Shown in pieces: positions 19,415-30,109 of a DNA stretch of 64,000 nucleotides. How positions within the stretch are numbered: position 1 is the first letter of the stretch; the number at the start of each line of letters is the position of its first letter. Made by a program: the position numbers and the translations under genes. Below the pieces are notes generated by a model. The model ran no database searches, was not told the DNA's origin, and saw nothing but the letters and a program-made list of their open reading frames with translations. The DNA comes from Lysobacterales bacterium (GTDB lineage: Bacteria; Pseudomonadota; Gammaproteobacteria; Xanthomonadales; Ahniellaceae), in contig JACPFU010000010.1 in assembly GCA_016182785.1 (NCBI GenBank), forward strand, positions 1 through 64,000. The letters run 5' to 3'.

Positions 19415-22400
19415 TTACTCGAAGCCGTCAGCGAATACCGCGTCGGTCAGCGGTCCGACGGTGATCGTGAAGCTCTTCGGGTCCGAGGTGTCGATGCCAC
19501 CACTGGCGGTGCCACCGGAATCCTGCAGCGTGGCGTTGAGATTGGCGGTGCCGCTCAGGCCGGACAGCGTGTAGCTGAGCGTGCCATCGGCAGCGATCGC
19601 GGTGCCGCTGACGACGCCGTTCGGATCCGCAGTTTCGGTCACGCTGTAGCCCATCACGGTCTGCGCGCCTTCATTCGGCCCGAGGTCCGTGCTGGTCACG
19701 AAGCCAGCCGAGGTCTGCGCACCGCTGCTGCCACCGGGGTGGGACGGCGACACGCCCAGCGTGAACGTCGGCTTGTCGTTGACCGCGGCGACGATCACGT
19801 CGAAGGTCGCAGTCGCAGTCATGGCGCCGCCATCGGTGACGGTGAGGGTGATCGTGGCGGTGCCGAAGCGGTTCGCCGCCGGCGTCACGGTGACGGTGCG
19901 CGCGCTGCCGCTGCCGCCGACCACGATGTTCGCGTTCGGTACCAGCACGGTGTCGCTGGAGCTGCCGCTCAGCACCAACGCTCCGGCCGCGGTCTCGGTA
20001 TCGCCCACGGTCACGGCGAGTGCTCCGGTGGCGGCGTCCTCGTTGATGTTCGCGTTCGCCGGTCCGGTGATCGTCGGCGCGGTGTTCACCGCCGGCGCCG
20101 AGCACACCGGCGAGCTCGCCGAAACCGTCACGTCATCGATGCGCAGGCCATTGGCACCCCCTGCCGCAACGCTGCTGTCGGCGGCCGAGCGCCACTTCAG
20201 CTGCACCGACTGACCTGCGGCCGCAGCCGGCAGGTTGATGGTCGAAGTCAGATAGGTCGGCACTGCCGTGGTGCCGCCCGAGAGGCCGCTCCAGGCCTGG
20301 CGGCCGGCGATCGGGCTCGACCAGCTCGACGAAATCGCGTCGGTGTAACCGCCGGCAAGGAAGGCATTGCCGCCGGTGGTGATGTCGGCGAACGCGCCGC
20401 CGTTGATGGCGATTTCGAGTACCGCACCGTCGAAGGTGTCTTCGAGGTTGAACAGGTTCCTGAAACTCACCTGCCCGCCACCCGCCGGCACGCTGATCGC
20501 CGGGCTGATGATCTCGGCGTTTCCGACCGCGGTGACGTCCGGGCTGTAGGCGTTGTTCGGCACGCTGTTTGGCAAGGTGATCGAGCTGACGAAGGCAACC
20601 CCGGCGCCAGACTGCGCCGTGGTCCAGCCCGCGGGCAGCGCCGGCGCGGTGACGCCGTCGAAGTTCTCGCTCAACGCCGTGGTCGTCAACGTGGTGCCGA
20701 GCTGCAGGGTGAAGGTCGCGGTGCCGAGGTTCAGTGCACCGTCCTGCAACGTCAGGGTCAGGGTGATGTCGTCACCGCAGACGCCAGCCGCCGTGAAGCT
20801 GAAATCGCGGCTGACATTGGGGCCACCGGCCACCACCACGCCATAGGTCTGCGGGCCGCTCGGCGCGGTCACGCCACCGCTGGCCTGCAGGGTCGCCACC
20901 AGGTTGGTGCTGTTGGTGACCGAGGTGTTGTGCAGCGGCAGCGACACCGTCACCGTCTCTCCCGGATCCGGCGCGGCATTGAGCGGCAGGTAGTTCTCCG
21001 CCGTGACCACTGCCGGCGGCGCCGAGGCAATGGCCGGGATGGCGGTGATGCAGGCGTTGACCGTGGTCGTGCCGCCATTGGTCACCACGACCGCAGCATC
21101 CGTGTACGTCGAGTAGCTGGCCTTGCCCACGGTTGCGGTGTAGGTGCCCGGCGCAACGCCGATATTGCTGAGCAGTGCGCCACTGGCGTTGGTCTGGCGC
21201 GAGAAGCCGCCGCTGACGCTCACCGTTGCACCGCTGATGTCGGCGCTGGTGCTGCAGTCGGTGACATGCGCCGCGATCAGGCCGCGCGCCGGAGTGGTGC
21301 AGCCCGGGTAGGTGAACTTGCCGAAGCGCGTACGCCAGCCGCTCTCGCTGGTGGAGGCGTAATACTCCTGCGTGTACCAGAAGGTGCATTCGTCGGTCGG
21401 GTCGACGTTCATCGCGCTGTAGTCGCCCCAGCGGTTGCTGGACGAGGTCTGCGACCCGCCGGAAGCGTAGAAGCTGGCCTCGCCTTCGTTCAGGCCGGCG
21501 CCGGTGCCGGGACCGGTGCGACCCGCGATGACGATGTTCGGGAAGCTGCTCGAAGACGACTGGGTGAAGCCGAGCGCGAGATTGCCCTGCGCGTCCTGGG
21601 CAATGCTGCCCATGAAATTGTTGACGCCGCCGGCGCCAGCCCCGGACGCGAGATTCTGCGTACCCTGGTCGCGTACCGTCGGCAACGCCGCGCCGGTATC
21701 GGTGCTGCGCAGCTCGAACCAGCGCTCGCCGGCCTGGTAGGTCGCCATGCTGGTCGGGTTGACGCCCGACACATTGACGGTGAAGGTGCCGACATAGGAG
21801 TTCACCGGTGCCGCGGCGCTACCGAGGTTGCGGTAGCCAACACGGAACATCAGCCGGTCGGCGATCGCGTCGAGGCCGACCGCGGTGCCGCTCTGCTCGA
21901 TCACGCTGCGCGAGGACGTGGGTGCGCGCGCGTCGAACGGCGCCAGGTTGATGTCGCCCTTGACGGTCATCGTCGACGCGCCCGGGTTGGCGTAGTTCGG
22001 CACCAGTTCGTAGATGCGCAGACCGTCCGTCGTCGCACCGAACTCGTCGGCAAGGAATTCCACGAAGCGGTGCGGCAAGCCGGCGGGCGGCGCGATGAAA
22101 CCGTCCAGGTCGACCGGCAGGTGACCGCCGGCGTTGACGTTGCTGTAGAAGATGTAGGACGCGCTCGGATCACCGGCCAGCATCTTGGCGCGGTCGAATG
22201 CGAAGAAGCCGGCGCCGGTGTAGGCGGTGCCCGCCTGATTGAACATGTGGTCGGCCATGTAGTAGCCGTCGGGCCACACGCCGTAATGCGGGTAGTCATG
22301 GAATTCGCCATTGGGCATGACGAAGTCGTAGGCGTAGTAGGCGCCGGTCGGGTCGCCGGTCTGCGAGATCGCGATGCACTGGTGGCCCGGCACGTCGTCA

Positions 22401-23080
22401 ACCTCGAACTGGCTGATCATCCAGCGGTCGGCGAGCGGGTCGTACAACACCACCGGATCGCCGTCGTCGCCGGTGCGGCAGGAATTGCCCGCGGGCAGGC
22501 CGCTGAAGAACGCGCTGCTCTGCAGGTCGGGGCCGAGCACGCGCGCGCCGGTGGCGCGGTTGTACATGCTGACGCGCACGTTGACGGTCTGCACGTAGTG
22601 CGTCGGACCGATGTCGCCATTGGTATCCGGCGGCAGGCAGCCGCAGGCTTCGGCGTTGGTCATGCCATCGTAGGTTGCGGCCGGTGACGGCATCGCGCTC
22701 GGGGCATCGCCGTGATTCAGCACCAGCAGCGGATCGACGAAATCGCGCTCGCCAAGTCCGGCACCGGGGATCGGGTAGCGCACGCGCGGATTCTCGTTGC
22801 GCTCATCGAGGTCCTTGATGCCCTTGCCGCGCGGCGGCGGCGCCTTGGGCAGATCACGGATCGGAATCGACAGGCCGAAGGCGACGGCCTTCGAGGACCG
22901 GAAGCCGTTCGCGTTCGTCACCTCGGCCTTCTGGTTGACGACGTACCCGACTTCCTCGGGCTTGTAATGCTCGCCGGCGAAGCCGGGCACGGAACACAGC
23001 AGGGCCACGGTCGCGGTGATGCGCGCGGCGACGCGGCCGTGCGATCTCGCGGCGCGTGGGCCGAAGGACGTCGACTTCAT
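19415..23080 (-). CDS. large multidomain secreted protein ending DGFE
   Basis: 1221 residues. ATG at 23080 follows GGGG with a six-base spacer; a signal peptide ([16 protein letters not shown]) starts about residue 25. Residues to about 590 form a beta-propeller-like region ([45 protein letters not shown]) seen in exported proteins of Xanthomonadales and Bacteroidetes. Next come a carboxypeptidase-regulatory-like domain ([25 protein letters not shown] broken by [21 protein letters not shown]), a jelly-roll domain with a glycine-rich core ([19 protein letters not shown] to LRIDDVTVS), an Ig/cadherin-like repeat ([19 protein letters not shown]), and the end AVFADGFE. No peptidase active site was found. 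It is probably an adhesin or a surface-binding protein. Confidence 0.8.
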   Translation of the reverse strand: MKSTSFGPRAARSHGRVAARITATVALLCSVPGFAGEHYKPEEVGYVVNQKAEVTNANGFRSSKAVAFGLSIPIRDLPKAPPPRGKGIKDLDERNENPRVRYPIPGAGLGERDFVDPLLVLNHGDAPSAMPSPAATYDGMTNAEACGCLPPDTNGDIGPTHYVQTVNVRVSMYNRATGARVLGPDLQSSAFFSGLPAGNSCRTGDDGDPVVLYDPLADRWMISQFEVDDVPGHQCIAISQTGDPTGAYYAYDFVMPNGEFHDYPHYGVWPDGYYMADHMFNQAGTAYTGAGFFAFDRAKMLAGDPSASYIFYSNVNAGGHLPVDLDGFIAPPAGLPHRFVEFLADEFGATTDGLRIYELVPNYANPGASTMTVKGDINLAPFDARAPTSSRSVIEQSGTAVGLDAIADRLMFRVGYRNLGSAAAPVNSYVGTFTVNVSGVNPTSMATYQAGERWFELRSTDTGAALPTVRDQGTQNLASGAGAGGVNNFMGSIAQDAQGNLALGFTQSSSSSFPNIVIAGRTGPGTGAGLNEGEASFYASGGSQTSSSNRWGDYSAMNVDPTDECTFWYTQEYYASTSESGWRTRFGKFTYPGCTTPARGLIAAHVTDCSTSADISGATVSVSGGFSRQTNASGALLSNIGVAPGTYTATVGKASYSTYTDAAVVVTNGGTTTVNACITAIPAIASAPPAVVTAENYLPLNAAPDPGETVTVSLPLHNTSVTNSTNLVATLQASGGVTAPSGPQTYGVVVAGGPNVSRDFSFTAAGVCGDDITLTLTLQDGALNLGTATFTLQLGTTLTTTALSENFDGVTAPALPAGWTTAQSGAGVAFVSSITLPNSVPNNAYSPDVTAVGNAEIISPAISVPAGGGQVSFRNLFNLEDTFDGAVLEIAINGGAFADITTGGNAFLAGGYTDAISSSWSSPIAGRQAWSGLSGGTTAVPTYLTSTINLPAAAAGQSVQLKWRSAADSSVAAGGANGLRIDDVTVSASSPVCSAPAVNTAPTITGPANANINEDAATGALAVTVGDTETAAGALVLSGSSSDTVLVPNANIVVGGSGSARTVTVTPAANRFGTATITLTVTDGGAMTATATFDVIVAAVNDKPTFTLGVSPSHPGGSSGAQTSAGFVTSTDLGPNEGAQTVMGYSVTETADPNGVVSGTAIAADGTLSYTLSGLSGTANLNATLQDSGGTASGGIDTSDPKSFTITVGPLTDAVFADGFE

Positions 23081-23150
23081 TGCAATCCCCAAGAAGATCC
23101 GGACAGGAGCGCGCCGGAAGACGCGGCCGCGGACCCTAGCAGCGCTCCGT

Positions 23151-23175
23151 CACAAAGTCACCTTGTGTTGCACAA
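23151..23175. promoter_or_regulatory. three TTGTG/CACAA half-sites upstream of wsp operon
   Basis: CACAA (23151), TTGTG (23163) and CACAA (23171) form two overlapping dyads, CACAA-N7-TTGTG and TTGTG-N3-CACAA. They lie in the 232-base divergent region between the large secreted protein gene and wspA. No matching regulator is known to me. Confidence 0.3.
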
Positions 23176-23312
23176 CCGCGGCAGCCGGCGCGACCGGGCG
23201 GCCGGCGGCTGGCGGGACCCGGACCGAAGTGTATATTCCGGACCATCCGCGATCGGCCGGGCGGGCCGCGGCGGCGGCTTCTGATCGCAGCGTCCTTGGG
23301 AGGGAACCCAGG

Positions 23313-25445
23313 ATGATCAAGAACCTGAAGGTCTGGCAAAAACTGGCGTTGATGGCTGCCGCGATGCTGCTGCCCTACGCCCTGGTCACCTGGTCGATGC
23401 TGGCGCAGAACTCGGCCCAGACCGAGCTGGCGCGACGCGAGCGCATCGGCACCGAGTACCACGACGCGTTGCTGCCGCTGCTCGTGGAGTTGCAGCGGCA
23501 CCGCGGCAGCTCGGTCGGTGTGGCGATGGGCGAGACTACCCTGGCCGCGGCGATGCAGGAGTCGGCGATCGGCGTCGAGGGCGCGCTCGCGGCGCTGGCG
23601 GCGGTGGAGGCAAGGTCCCTCGGCAGCGAAGTGAAACTCGACGACACCCCGGCGCGACTGGCCAACGACGTGCGCCAGCTGTTGCACGAAACCCCGACGT
23701 TGCCCGCCGCGGAGTTGCGGCAACGGCACGACCAGTACATCGTCCGCACCATCGACCTGATCACCAAGGTGGCGCATCGCTCCGGCCTGTCGCTCGACTC
23801 CAGCCTCGACACCTACCAGCTGGTGATGGCGGTCATGTTCCATGGACCCGAGCTGACCGAACTGCTCGGCCAGGGCCGGGTCGCGAGCACGGTCTCGGCC
23901 GAAAAGGCCGACGATGCCGCGGAACTGGATGCCGATACCCGCGCGGCGCTGCAACGGGTCGCGGTGCGCGCGCCCGACGTCGATCTCAAGCTGCGCCAGG
24001 CGCTGCGCGAGGCGCAAGGCGTCGATCCGGATCTGAAGCGACTGCTGGAAGGCCCGGCCGATGCGGCGACCAGCGCCATCGACGACGCCGTGCGCCGCAT
24101 CCGCGCCGCCGCCGAGCGCGGGCGCTTCGAGGGCAGCGCGCAGGAACAGTTCGCGTCGATGACCCGGGATCTGGACAGCGTGATCGACCTGCAGCGCACG
24201 GCCGCGGCCGAGCTCAGCCGCAGGCTCACGCTGCGCATCGAGCACTCCGGCGATGAACTGCGCCTGCTGCTGGCCGCGGCCGCGCTCGGGCTCGGCTTCA
24301 TGGCCCTGGTCGGATTGCTGGTGAGCCGCGACATCACCCGCGCGCTCGCCGGCGTGGTGCGCACCGCGCGCTCGATCGCGACCGGGGATCTCTCGGGGCT
24401 GGCCGCGATCGAGAAGCGCAAGGACGAGATCGGCGATCTGGCGCAGGCCTTCGACGAGATGGTGACGGCGCTCAAGGAAACCGTGCTGCTCGCCGAATCG
24501 ATCGCCGAGGGCGACCTGACCGAGTCGTTCCACCGCCGCTCGCAGAACGACGATATGGGCAACGCGCTGTCGAACATGGTCGAGCAGCTGTCGGCGCTGG
24601 TCGGCGAGGTGCACCGCTCCGGCATCCAGGTCAACAGCGCGGTGACGCAGATCGCGGCGACCACGCGCCAGCAACAGGCGACCGCCACCGAGATCGCGGC
24701 GACGACCACCGAGATCGGCGCGACCTCCAAGGAAATCGGCGCGACCACGCGCGAGCTGACGCGCACCATGGGCGAGGTGTCCGCAGTCGCCGAGCATTCC
24801 GCGGCGCGTGCGGCAAGCGGCCAGAGCGCGCTCGCCAACATGGAAGGCAGCATGCGCCATGTCATGGATGCAGCCGCGAGCATCAACGCCAAGCTCGCCA
24901 TCCTCAACGACAAGGCCGGCAACATCAACCAGGTGGTCACCACCATTGCCAAGGTCGCCGACCAGACCAACATGCTGTCGCTGAATGCCGCGATCGAGGC
25001 CGAGAAAGCGGGCGAGTTCGGCCGCGGCTTCGCGGTCGTCGCGGTCGAGATCCGCCGCCTCGCCGACCAGACCGCGGTCGCCACCTACGACATCGAACTG
25101 ATGGTCAAGGACATCCAGTCGGCGGTTTCCGCCGGCGTGATGGGCATGGACAAGTTCACCGAGGAAGTGCGCCGCGGCATCCACGAGGTGCAGGCGGTCG
25201 GCGCCAGCCTGACCGAGATCATCCAGCAGGTGCAGACGCTGGCGCCGCGCTTCGAGATGGTCAACGAAGGCATGCAGGCGCAATCGGCGGGGGCCGAGCA
25301 GATCACGCAGGCGCTGATGCAACTGGGCGAGGCGGCGCAGCAGACGGTCGAATCGCTGCGCGCCTCCAGCGACGCCGTCGCCGGATTGAACGAAGCAGTC
25401 GCGGGACTGCGTGGCGGCGTCGCGCGCTTCAAGCTGGCGCACTGA
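23313..25445 (+). CDS. wspA: WspA-like methyl-accepting chemoreceptor
   Basis: 710 residues. ATG 23313 follows GGGAGGGA (23298-23305) with an eight-base spacer. Membrane segments are at about 7-29 and 318-341, so about 290 residues face the periplasm, much longer than the usual four-helix sensor; they contain [19 protein letters not shown], reminiscent of NIT-type sensor domains. A HAMP domain follows. The signalling hairpin has [24 protein letters not shown] and the Wsp-specific [19 protein letters not shown]. There is no C-terminal NWETF-like CheR tether. In Pseudomonas WspA senses surface contact and drives c-di-GMP synthesis. This is the first gene of a seven-gene operon. Confidence 0.92.
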   Translation: MIKNLKVWQKLALMAAAMLLPYALVTWSMLAQNSAQTELARRERIGTEYHDALLPLLVELQRHRGSSVGVAMGETTLAAAMQESAIGVEGALAALAAVEARSLGSEVKLDDTPARLANDVRQLLHETPTLPAAELRQRHDQYIVRTIDLITKVAHRSGLSLDSSLDTYQLVMAVMFHGPELTELLGQGRVASTVSAEKADDAAELDADTRAALQRVAVRAPDVDLKLRQALREAQGVDPDLKRLLEGPADAATSAIDDAVRRIRAAAERGRFEGSAQEQFASMTRDLDSVIDLQRTAAAELSRRLTLRIEHSGDELRLLLAAAALGLGFMALVGLLVSRDITRALAGVVRTARSIATGDLSGLAAIEKRKDEIGDLAQAFDEMVTALKETVLLAESIAEGDLTESFHRRSQNDDMGNALSNMVEQLSALVGEVHRSGIQVNSAVTQIAATTRQQQATATEIAATTTEIGATSKEIGATTRELTRTMGEVSAVAEHSAARAASGQSALANMEGSMRHVMDAAASINAKLAILNDKAGNINQVVTTIAKVADQTNMLSLNAAIEAEKAGEFGRGFAVVAVEIRRLADQTAVATYDIELMVKDIQSAVSAGVMGMDKFTEEVRRGIHEVQAVGASLTEIIQQVQTLAPRFEMVNEGMQAQSAGAEQITQALMQLGEAAQQTVESLRASSDAVAGLNEAVAGLRGGVARFKLAH

Positions 25446-25459
25446 CGCGGGCCGCCGCG

Positions 25460-25906
25460 ATGCTGTTCCTGCTGCTGCAGCTGGGACCGGATCGCTACGC
25501 GATCGCCGCGCACGACGTCGTCGAGGTGCTGCCGCTGGTGCAGATCAAGCGCCTGCCGCAGACACCGCCGGAAATCGCCGGGTTGTTCGACTACCGCGGC
25601 AAGCCGGTGCCGCTGCTCGACCTGAGCCAGCTCGCGTTCGGCGTTCCGGCACGGCCGCGCCGGTCGACGCGCATCCTGCTGGTGGACTGCCACCAAGGCC
25701 GCCTGCTCGGACTGATCGCGGAAGGCGCCACCGCAATGCTGCGCTGCGAACCGGAGGCATTCCTTCCCGCCGGCACCCATGAACCCGCCGCACCCTGGCT
25801 CGGCGCCGTGGCGCGCGATGAACGGGGCCTGGTGCAGCGCATCGAGTGGCAACAACTGCTGACGCCGGCGCTGCGCGAGCGGCTGTTCGACGGGCTGCCG
25901 GCATGA
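25460..25906 (+). CDS. wspB: WspB-like CheW adaptor
   Basis: 148 residues forming a single CheW domain: FLLLQLGPDRYAIAAHDVVEVLPLV at the start and ITGLFDYRGKPVPLLDLSQL-like sequence in the middle (IAGLFDYRGKPVPLLDL). It should couple the receptor to the WspE kinase. It begins 14 bases after wspA and its stop overlaps the next start (ATGA). No strong ribosome binding site is seen, so translation may depend on wspA. Confidence 0.88.
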   Translation: MLFLLLQLGPDRYAIAAHDVVEVLPLVQIKRLPQTPPEIAGLFDYRGKPVPLLDLSQLAFGVPARPRRSTRILLVDCHQGRLLGLIAEGATAMLRCEPEAFLPAGTHEPAAPWLGAVARDERGLVQRIEWQQLLTPALRERLFDGLPA

Positions 25907-27156
25907 GCGACACGCGGCCCGCATTCGAGCGCTTGCTGCAGGAGGCGATCGGCCTCGACGCCGCCAGCATCGGCAGCGGCGCGGTCGAACGCGCGGTGCG
26001 CGCACGCATGCAGGCCTGCGCCAGCTCGGACCTCGAGAGCTACTGGCAGCACGTGCGCAACGGCGGGCCGGAGTTGCAGCTGCTGATCGAGTCGGTGGTG
26101 GTTCCGGAGTCCTGGTTCTTCCGCGACCGCCAGGCCTTCGTCGCGCTCGCCGCACGGGCGCAGCAGCACCGCGCGCGCCACCCGCAGGCGCGGCTGCTGG
26201 TGCTGAGCATCCCCTGCGCCGGTGGCGAGGAACCCTATTCGATCGCGATGGCGCTGCTCGACGCCGGCTTCAACGCGGCTGAGTTTCGCGTTGATGCCGT
26301 GGACGTGAGCGAGCGCGCGCTTGAAGCGGCGCGCACCGGGTGCTACGGGCGCAACGCCTTCCGCGGCGACGACCTCGACTTTCGCGAGCGCCACTTCGAG
26401 CGCGAGTCCGACGGCTTCCGCATCTCGGCGCGGGTGCGCGAATGCGTCGCCTTCCGCCGCGGCAACCTGTTCGACCCGGCGCTGTTCGACGACCTCGCGA
26501 CCGAGTACGCGATGGTGTTCTGCCGCAACCTGCTGATCTATTTCGATCGCCCCACGCAGCGCCGCGCGCTGGCGCTGCTGCAATCCAGGCTCGCCGCCGA
26601 CGGGGCGCTGTTCGTGGCCCCATCCGAGACCGGCCTGATGCTGCAGTCGGGCTTCCGGCCGCTGCCGTTGCCGCTCGCATTCGGTTTTGCACGGCCGGAT
26701 GCGAGCGCGGCCCGGCCCGCGCGTCGTGCCGCGGCACGTGTCGCCAGTGCAGCGCCGGCCCCGACGCGACCGCCACCGAGCGCGCCGACGCACCTCGCGA
26801 CGCACCCCGGCGAGCGCAACGCCGGCCCTGCGCGTGATCGCTCCGCGGCGCTGGCCGCGGCACGTGCGCTCGCCGATGGCGGTCGTCTCGACGCTGCCGC
26901 CGCTGCCTGCGATGCGCTGCTGCGAGAACACGGGGCGGACGCCGACGCGCTGTCGCTGCTCGGACTGGTGCGCGATGCCGCCGGCCGGCACGCCGACGCC
27001 GAGCACTGCTACCGCCGGGCGTTGTATCTCGATCCGCAGCACGGCGAAGCGCTGGTCCACCTCGCCTACCTGCTCGAACGCCAGGGCGAAACCGCGGCGG
27101 CGGAGCGCTTGCGCGCGCGCATGCGGCGTGCGGCGAGTGCGGAGTCGCAACGATGA
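25903..27156 (+). CDS. wspC: WspC-like CheR methyltransferase with TPR tail
   Basis: 417 residues. The N-terminal two thirds is a CheR methyltransferase: PESWFFRDRQAFVAL, SIPCAGGEEPYSIAMALLD (SAM-binding), and MVFCRNLLIYFDRPTQRRAL. A Pro/Ala-rich linker (about 265-300) leads to TPR-like helices to the end (ADALSLLGLVRDAAGRHADAEHCYRRALYLDP). The CheR-TPR fusion is the known architecture of WspC. It should methylate glutamates of WspA using S-adenosylmethionine and so set its activity. The start overlaps the wspB stop and its stop overlaps the wspD start. Confidence 0.92.
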   Translation: MSDTRPAFERLLQEAIGLDAASIGSGAVERAVRARMQACASSDLESYWQHVRNGGPELQLLIESVVVPESWFFRDRQAFVALAARAQQHRARHPQARLLVLSIPCAGGEEPYSIAMALLDAGFNAAEFRVDAVDVSERALEAARTGCYGRNAFRGDDLDFRERHFERESDGFRISARVRECVAFRRGNLFDPALFDDLATEYAMVFCRNLLIYFDRPTQRRALALLQSRLAADGALFVAPSETGLMLQSGFRPLPLPLAFGFARPDASAARPARRAAARVASAAPAPTRPPPSAPTHLATHPGERNAGPARDRSAALAAARALADGGRLDAAAAACDALLREHGADADALSLLGLVRDAAGRHADAEHCYRRALYLDPQHGEALVHLAYLLERQGETAAAERLRARMRRAASAESQR

Positions 27157-27860
27157 GCGATGCCGGCGCCAGCGCCAATCCAGAACGCGTCCGGCTCGAC
27201 GACTGCTGGAACCGCATCGGCGTGCGCGGTGATCGTTCCTGCGAACGCCTGGCCACCTGCCTGCACTGCCGCAACTGTCCGGTGCACGCCGCTGCTGCGG
27301 TGGCGCTGCTCGATGCGCCGCTCGATGTCGACCACCTGCAGCGCTGGACCGCGCACGTCGCCGCGACGCCAGTGCAACCCGATCGCGACAGCCTGTCGCT
27401 GGTGCTGTTTCGCGTCGGCGACGAGCTGTTCGCGCTGCCGACCACGCTGTTCGACGAGATCGCCGACCTGCGCCCGATCCACTCGTTGCCGCAGCGTCGC
27501 GGCGGACTCGTGCTCGGTGTCTGCAACGTGCGCGGCGAACTGCGCGTGTGCCTGTCGCTGCAGCGGCTGCTCGGCATCGAGGCGGCACCGCCCGCGCCGC
27601 GCTCGCGACAGCTGCAGGAGTCGCGGCTGCTGGTGCTGCGCTTCGGTGCCAGCCGCGCGGTGTTGCCGGTCGACGCCGTGCTCGGCATCGAGCGCGTGCC
27701 GCAGCGCGCGCTGCAGCCGCTGCCTTCGACGCTGGCGAAGGCCTCGGCGGCCTACAGCCGGGCGCTGTTCGAGTGGCAGCAGCGCGTGGTCGGTCTGCTC
27801 GACGAGTCCCTGTTGTTCCACACCATCGACCGGAGCCTGCCGTCATCGAGCGCGACCTGA
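27153..27860 (+). CDS. wspD: WspD-like CheW adaptor with Cys-rich N-terminus
   Basis: 235 residues. The first 50 residues contain LDDCWNRIGVRGDRSCERL and CLHCRNCPVHAAA, a five-cysteine pattern I know from WspD proteins. The rest is a CheW domain (LVLFRVGDELFALPTTLFDEIADLRPIH, GVCNVRGELRVCLSL). It should serve as the second adaptor of the receptor-kinase complex. The cysteines may bind a metal or form disulfides; this is not established. It is translationally coupled to wspC. Confidence 0.9.
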   Translation: MSDAGASANPERVRLDDCWNRIGVRGDRSCERLATCLHCRNCPVHAAAAVALLDAPLDVDHLQRWTAHVAATPVQPDRDSLSLVLFRVGDELFALPTTLFDEIADLRPIHSLPQRRGGLVLGVCNVRGELRVCLSLQRLLGIEAAPPAPRSRQLQESRLLVLRFGASRAVLPVDAVLGIERVPQRALQPLPSTLAKASAAYSRALFEWQQRVVGLLDESLLFHTIDRSLPSSSAT

Positions 27861-27871
27861 GCAGCTATTCG

Positions 27872-30109
27872 ATGCTGGAGCTGTTCCGCGCCGAGAGCGA
27901 GAGCCAGGCGCAGGTGCTGACCTGCGGCCTGCTCGCGCTCGAACGCCAGCCCGACGACGCCGCGCAGCTCGAAGCGTGCATGCGCGCCGCGCATTCGCTG
28001 AAGGGTGCGGCGCGCATCGTCGGGCTGGATGCCGGTGTCGCCGTCGCGCACGCGATGGAGGACTGCTTCGTCGCCGCCCAGCGCGGCGCGCTGCTGCTGG
28101 CGCGCACGCACATCGACCTGCTGCTGCGCGGGCTCGACCTGCTGACCCGCATCGGCAACACCGCCGAAGCCGAAGTCGCGAGCTGGAACGCGCATCCCGA
28201 GGTCGAGTCGATGCTCGCCGACCTCGCACGCGCCGGCGCGGCCCCGCCCGCCGCGAGCGCTGCGCCGAGCCTGCCGGTGCCCCCCGCGGTCGCACCCGTC
28301 ACCGCGCGCAACGACAACGTCGCAGCGCCCGCGCCCGCGGTCGTGGCGGTCGAACGCGAGGGCGGCGAGCGCGTGCTGCGTGTCGCCGCCGCGAACATCA
28401 ACCGCATGCTCGGCCTGGCCAGCGAGTCGCTGGTCGAGTCGCGCTGGCTGCAGCCGTTCGCGCAGTCGCTGCTGCGCATCAAGCGCAACCAGCAGCATTG
28501 CGCCCAGGCGCTGGACCGCCTGCGCGAGAGCCTGCCGCCGGACGCACTCGGCGACGAGGCCGCGGCCGCGCTCGACGAAGTGCAGCAACGGGTGCTGGAG
28601 TCGCGCCTGCTGCTGCAGCAGCGCCTGCTCGAACTCGATGCCTTCGACGCGCGCTCGGCCAACCTCGCACAGCGGCTGTACGGCGAAGCGTTGGCCAGCC
28701 GCATGCGCCCGTTCGCCGATGGCACGCGCGCATTCCCGCGCATGCTGCGCGACGTCGCGCAGGCGCTCGGCAAGTCGGCGCGCCTGGAACTCGCCGGGCT
28801 CGCCACCCAGGTCGACCGCGACATCCTGGAGCAGCTCGACGCACCGATCGGGCACCTGCTGCGCAATGCCGTCGACCACGGCATCGAGACGCCGCCGCAG
28901 CGCCTGGCCGCGGGCAAGCCCGAGCAGGGCACGGTGACGCTGACCGCGCGCCACAGCGCCGGCCGGTTGCTGATTCAGGTTTCCGACGACGGCGCCGGCA
29001 TCGACCTGGCGCAGTTGCGCGAGCTGATCGTCGCGCGCGCCCTGACCAGTGCCGAACTGGTGCAGCGCATGAGTGATGCCGAGGTGCTCGACTTCCTGTT
29101 CCTGCCCGGCTTCACCACCAAGCCTGAGGTCACCGAGATCTCCGGCCGCGGCGTCGGCCTGGACGCGGTGCAGGACATGCTCAAGCAGGTGCGTGGCAGC
29201 GTGCGCGTGACGACCCAGCCCGGCGTCGGCACGCAGTTCATGCTGCAGCTGCCGCTCACGCTGTCGGTGGTGCGCACGCTGATCGCCGAGATCGGCGGCG
29301 AACCCTACGCCTTCCCGCTCGCCTACATCCTGCGCACGCTCAAGCTCGCGCATGCAAAGATCGAGTCGATCGAGGGTCGCGAGCAATTCGAGCTGGACGG
29401 CTGCCGCATCGGGCTGGTGCGGGCACAGCAGGTGCTCGGCGGCGAGACCGCCGGCGCCGCGGAGCAGCGGGCGGTGATCGTCGTCGGCGACCAGGACGAG
29501 CGCTACGGCGTGGTCGTCGACCGCCTGCTCGGCGAACGCGAACTGGTGGTGCAGCCGCTGGACCCGCGACTCGGCAAGATCAAGGACATCGCCGCCGGTG
29601 CGCTGCTCGACGACGGCGCGCCGGTGCTGATCGTCGACATCGAGGACCTGGTGCGCTCGGTCGGCAAGCTGGTCTGCGACGGCCGTCTCGCCGGCGTGCG
29701 CGAGACCGCCGCCGCCAACGTGGCGGTCGCGCGCAAGCGCGTGCTGGTGGTCGACGACTCGCTGACCGTGCGCGAGGTGGAGCGCAAGCTGTTGCAGCAG
29801 GGCGGATACGAGGTCGAGGTCGCGGTCGACGGCGCCGACGGCTGGAACGCGCTGCGCGGCGGCCGCTTCGACCTGGTGGTCAGCGACATCGACATGCCGC
29901 GCATGGACGGCATCGCGCTGGTCGCCGCGATCCGCAAGGACGCCGCGCTGAAGTCGCTGCCGGTGATGATCGTCAGCTACAAGGACCGCGAGGAAGACCG
30001 CCGGCGCGGGCTCGACGCCGGCGCCGACTACTACCTGACCAAGGGCAGCTTCCACGACGAGACCCTGCTGCAGGCGGTGCGCGACCTGATCGGCGAGGCC
30101 GCGCCATGA
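27872..30109 (+). CDS. wspE: WspE-like hybrid CheA histidine kinase with receiver
   Basis: 745 residues from ATG 27872, the only standard start near the alignment start of WspE (MLELFRAESESQAQVL), twelve bases after wspD; no clear ribosome binding site. Domains: HPt with His 41 in MRAAHSLKGAARIV, a short Pro/Ala linker in place of a P2 domain (about 125-165), dimerisation region, HATPase with LLRNAVDHGIETP, DDGAGIDL and GRGVGLDAV, a CheW-like regulatory domain, and a C-terminal receiver (VLVVDDSLTV, VSDIDMPRMDG with the phospho-Asp, TKGSF Lys). It should autophosphorylate in response to WspA and pass phosphate to WspF-like and WspR-like receivers. Confidence 0.93.
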   Translation: MLELFRAESESQAQVLTCGLLALERQPDDAAQLEACMRAAHSLKGAARIVGLDAGVAVAHAMEDCFVAAQRGALLLARTHIDLLLRGLDLLTRIGNTAEAEVASWNAHPEVESMLADLARAGAAPPAASAAPSLPVPPAVAPVTARNDNVAAPAPAVVAVEREGGERVLRVAAANINRMLGLASESLVESRWLQPFAQSLLRIKRNQQHCAQALDRLRESLPPDALGDEAAAALDEVQQRVLESRLLLQQRLLELDAFDARSANLAQRLYGEALASRMRPFADGTRAFPRMLRDVAQALGKSARLELAGLATQVDRDILEQLDAPIGHLLRNAVDHGIETPPQRLAAGKPEQGTVTLTARHSAGRLLIQVSDDGAGIDLAQLRELIVARALTSAELVQRMSDAEVLDFLFLPGFTTKPEVTEISGRGVGLDAVQDMLKQVRGSVRVTTQPGVGTQFMLQLPLTLSVVRTLIAEIGGEPYAFPLAYILRTLKLAHAKIESIEGREQFELDGCRIGLVRAQQVLGGETAGAAEQRAVIVVGDQDERYGVVVDRLLGERELVVQPLDPRLGKIKDIAAGALLDDGAPVLIVDIEDLVRSVGKLVCDGRLAGVRETAAANVAVARKRVLVVDDSLTVREVERKLLQQGGYEVEVAVDGADGWNALRGGRFDLVVSDIDMPRMDGIALVAAIRKDAALKSLPVMIVSYKDREEDRRRGLDAGADYYLTKGSFHDETLLQAVRDLIGEAAP

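Noticed and set aside
19739..22687. A 982-codon plus-strand frame opposite the large secreted protein
   Set aside because: Antisense shadow in GC-rich DNA; the minus strand has signal peptide, recognisable domains and a terminator.
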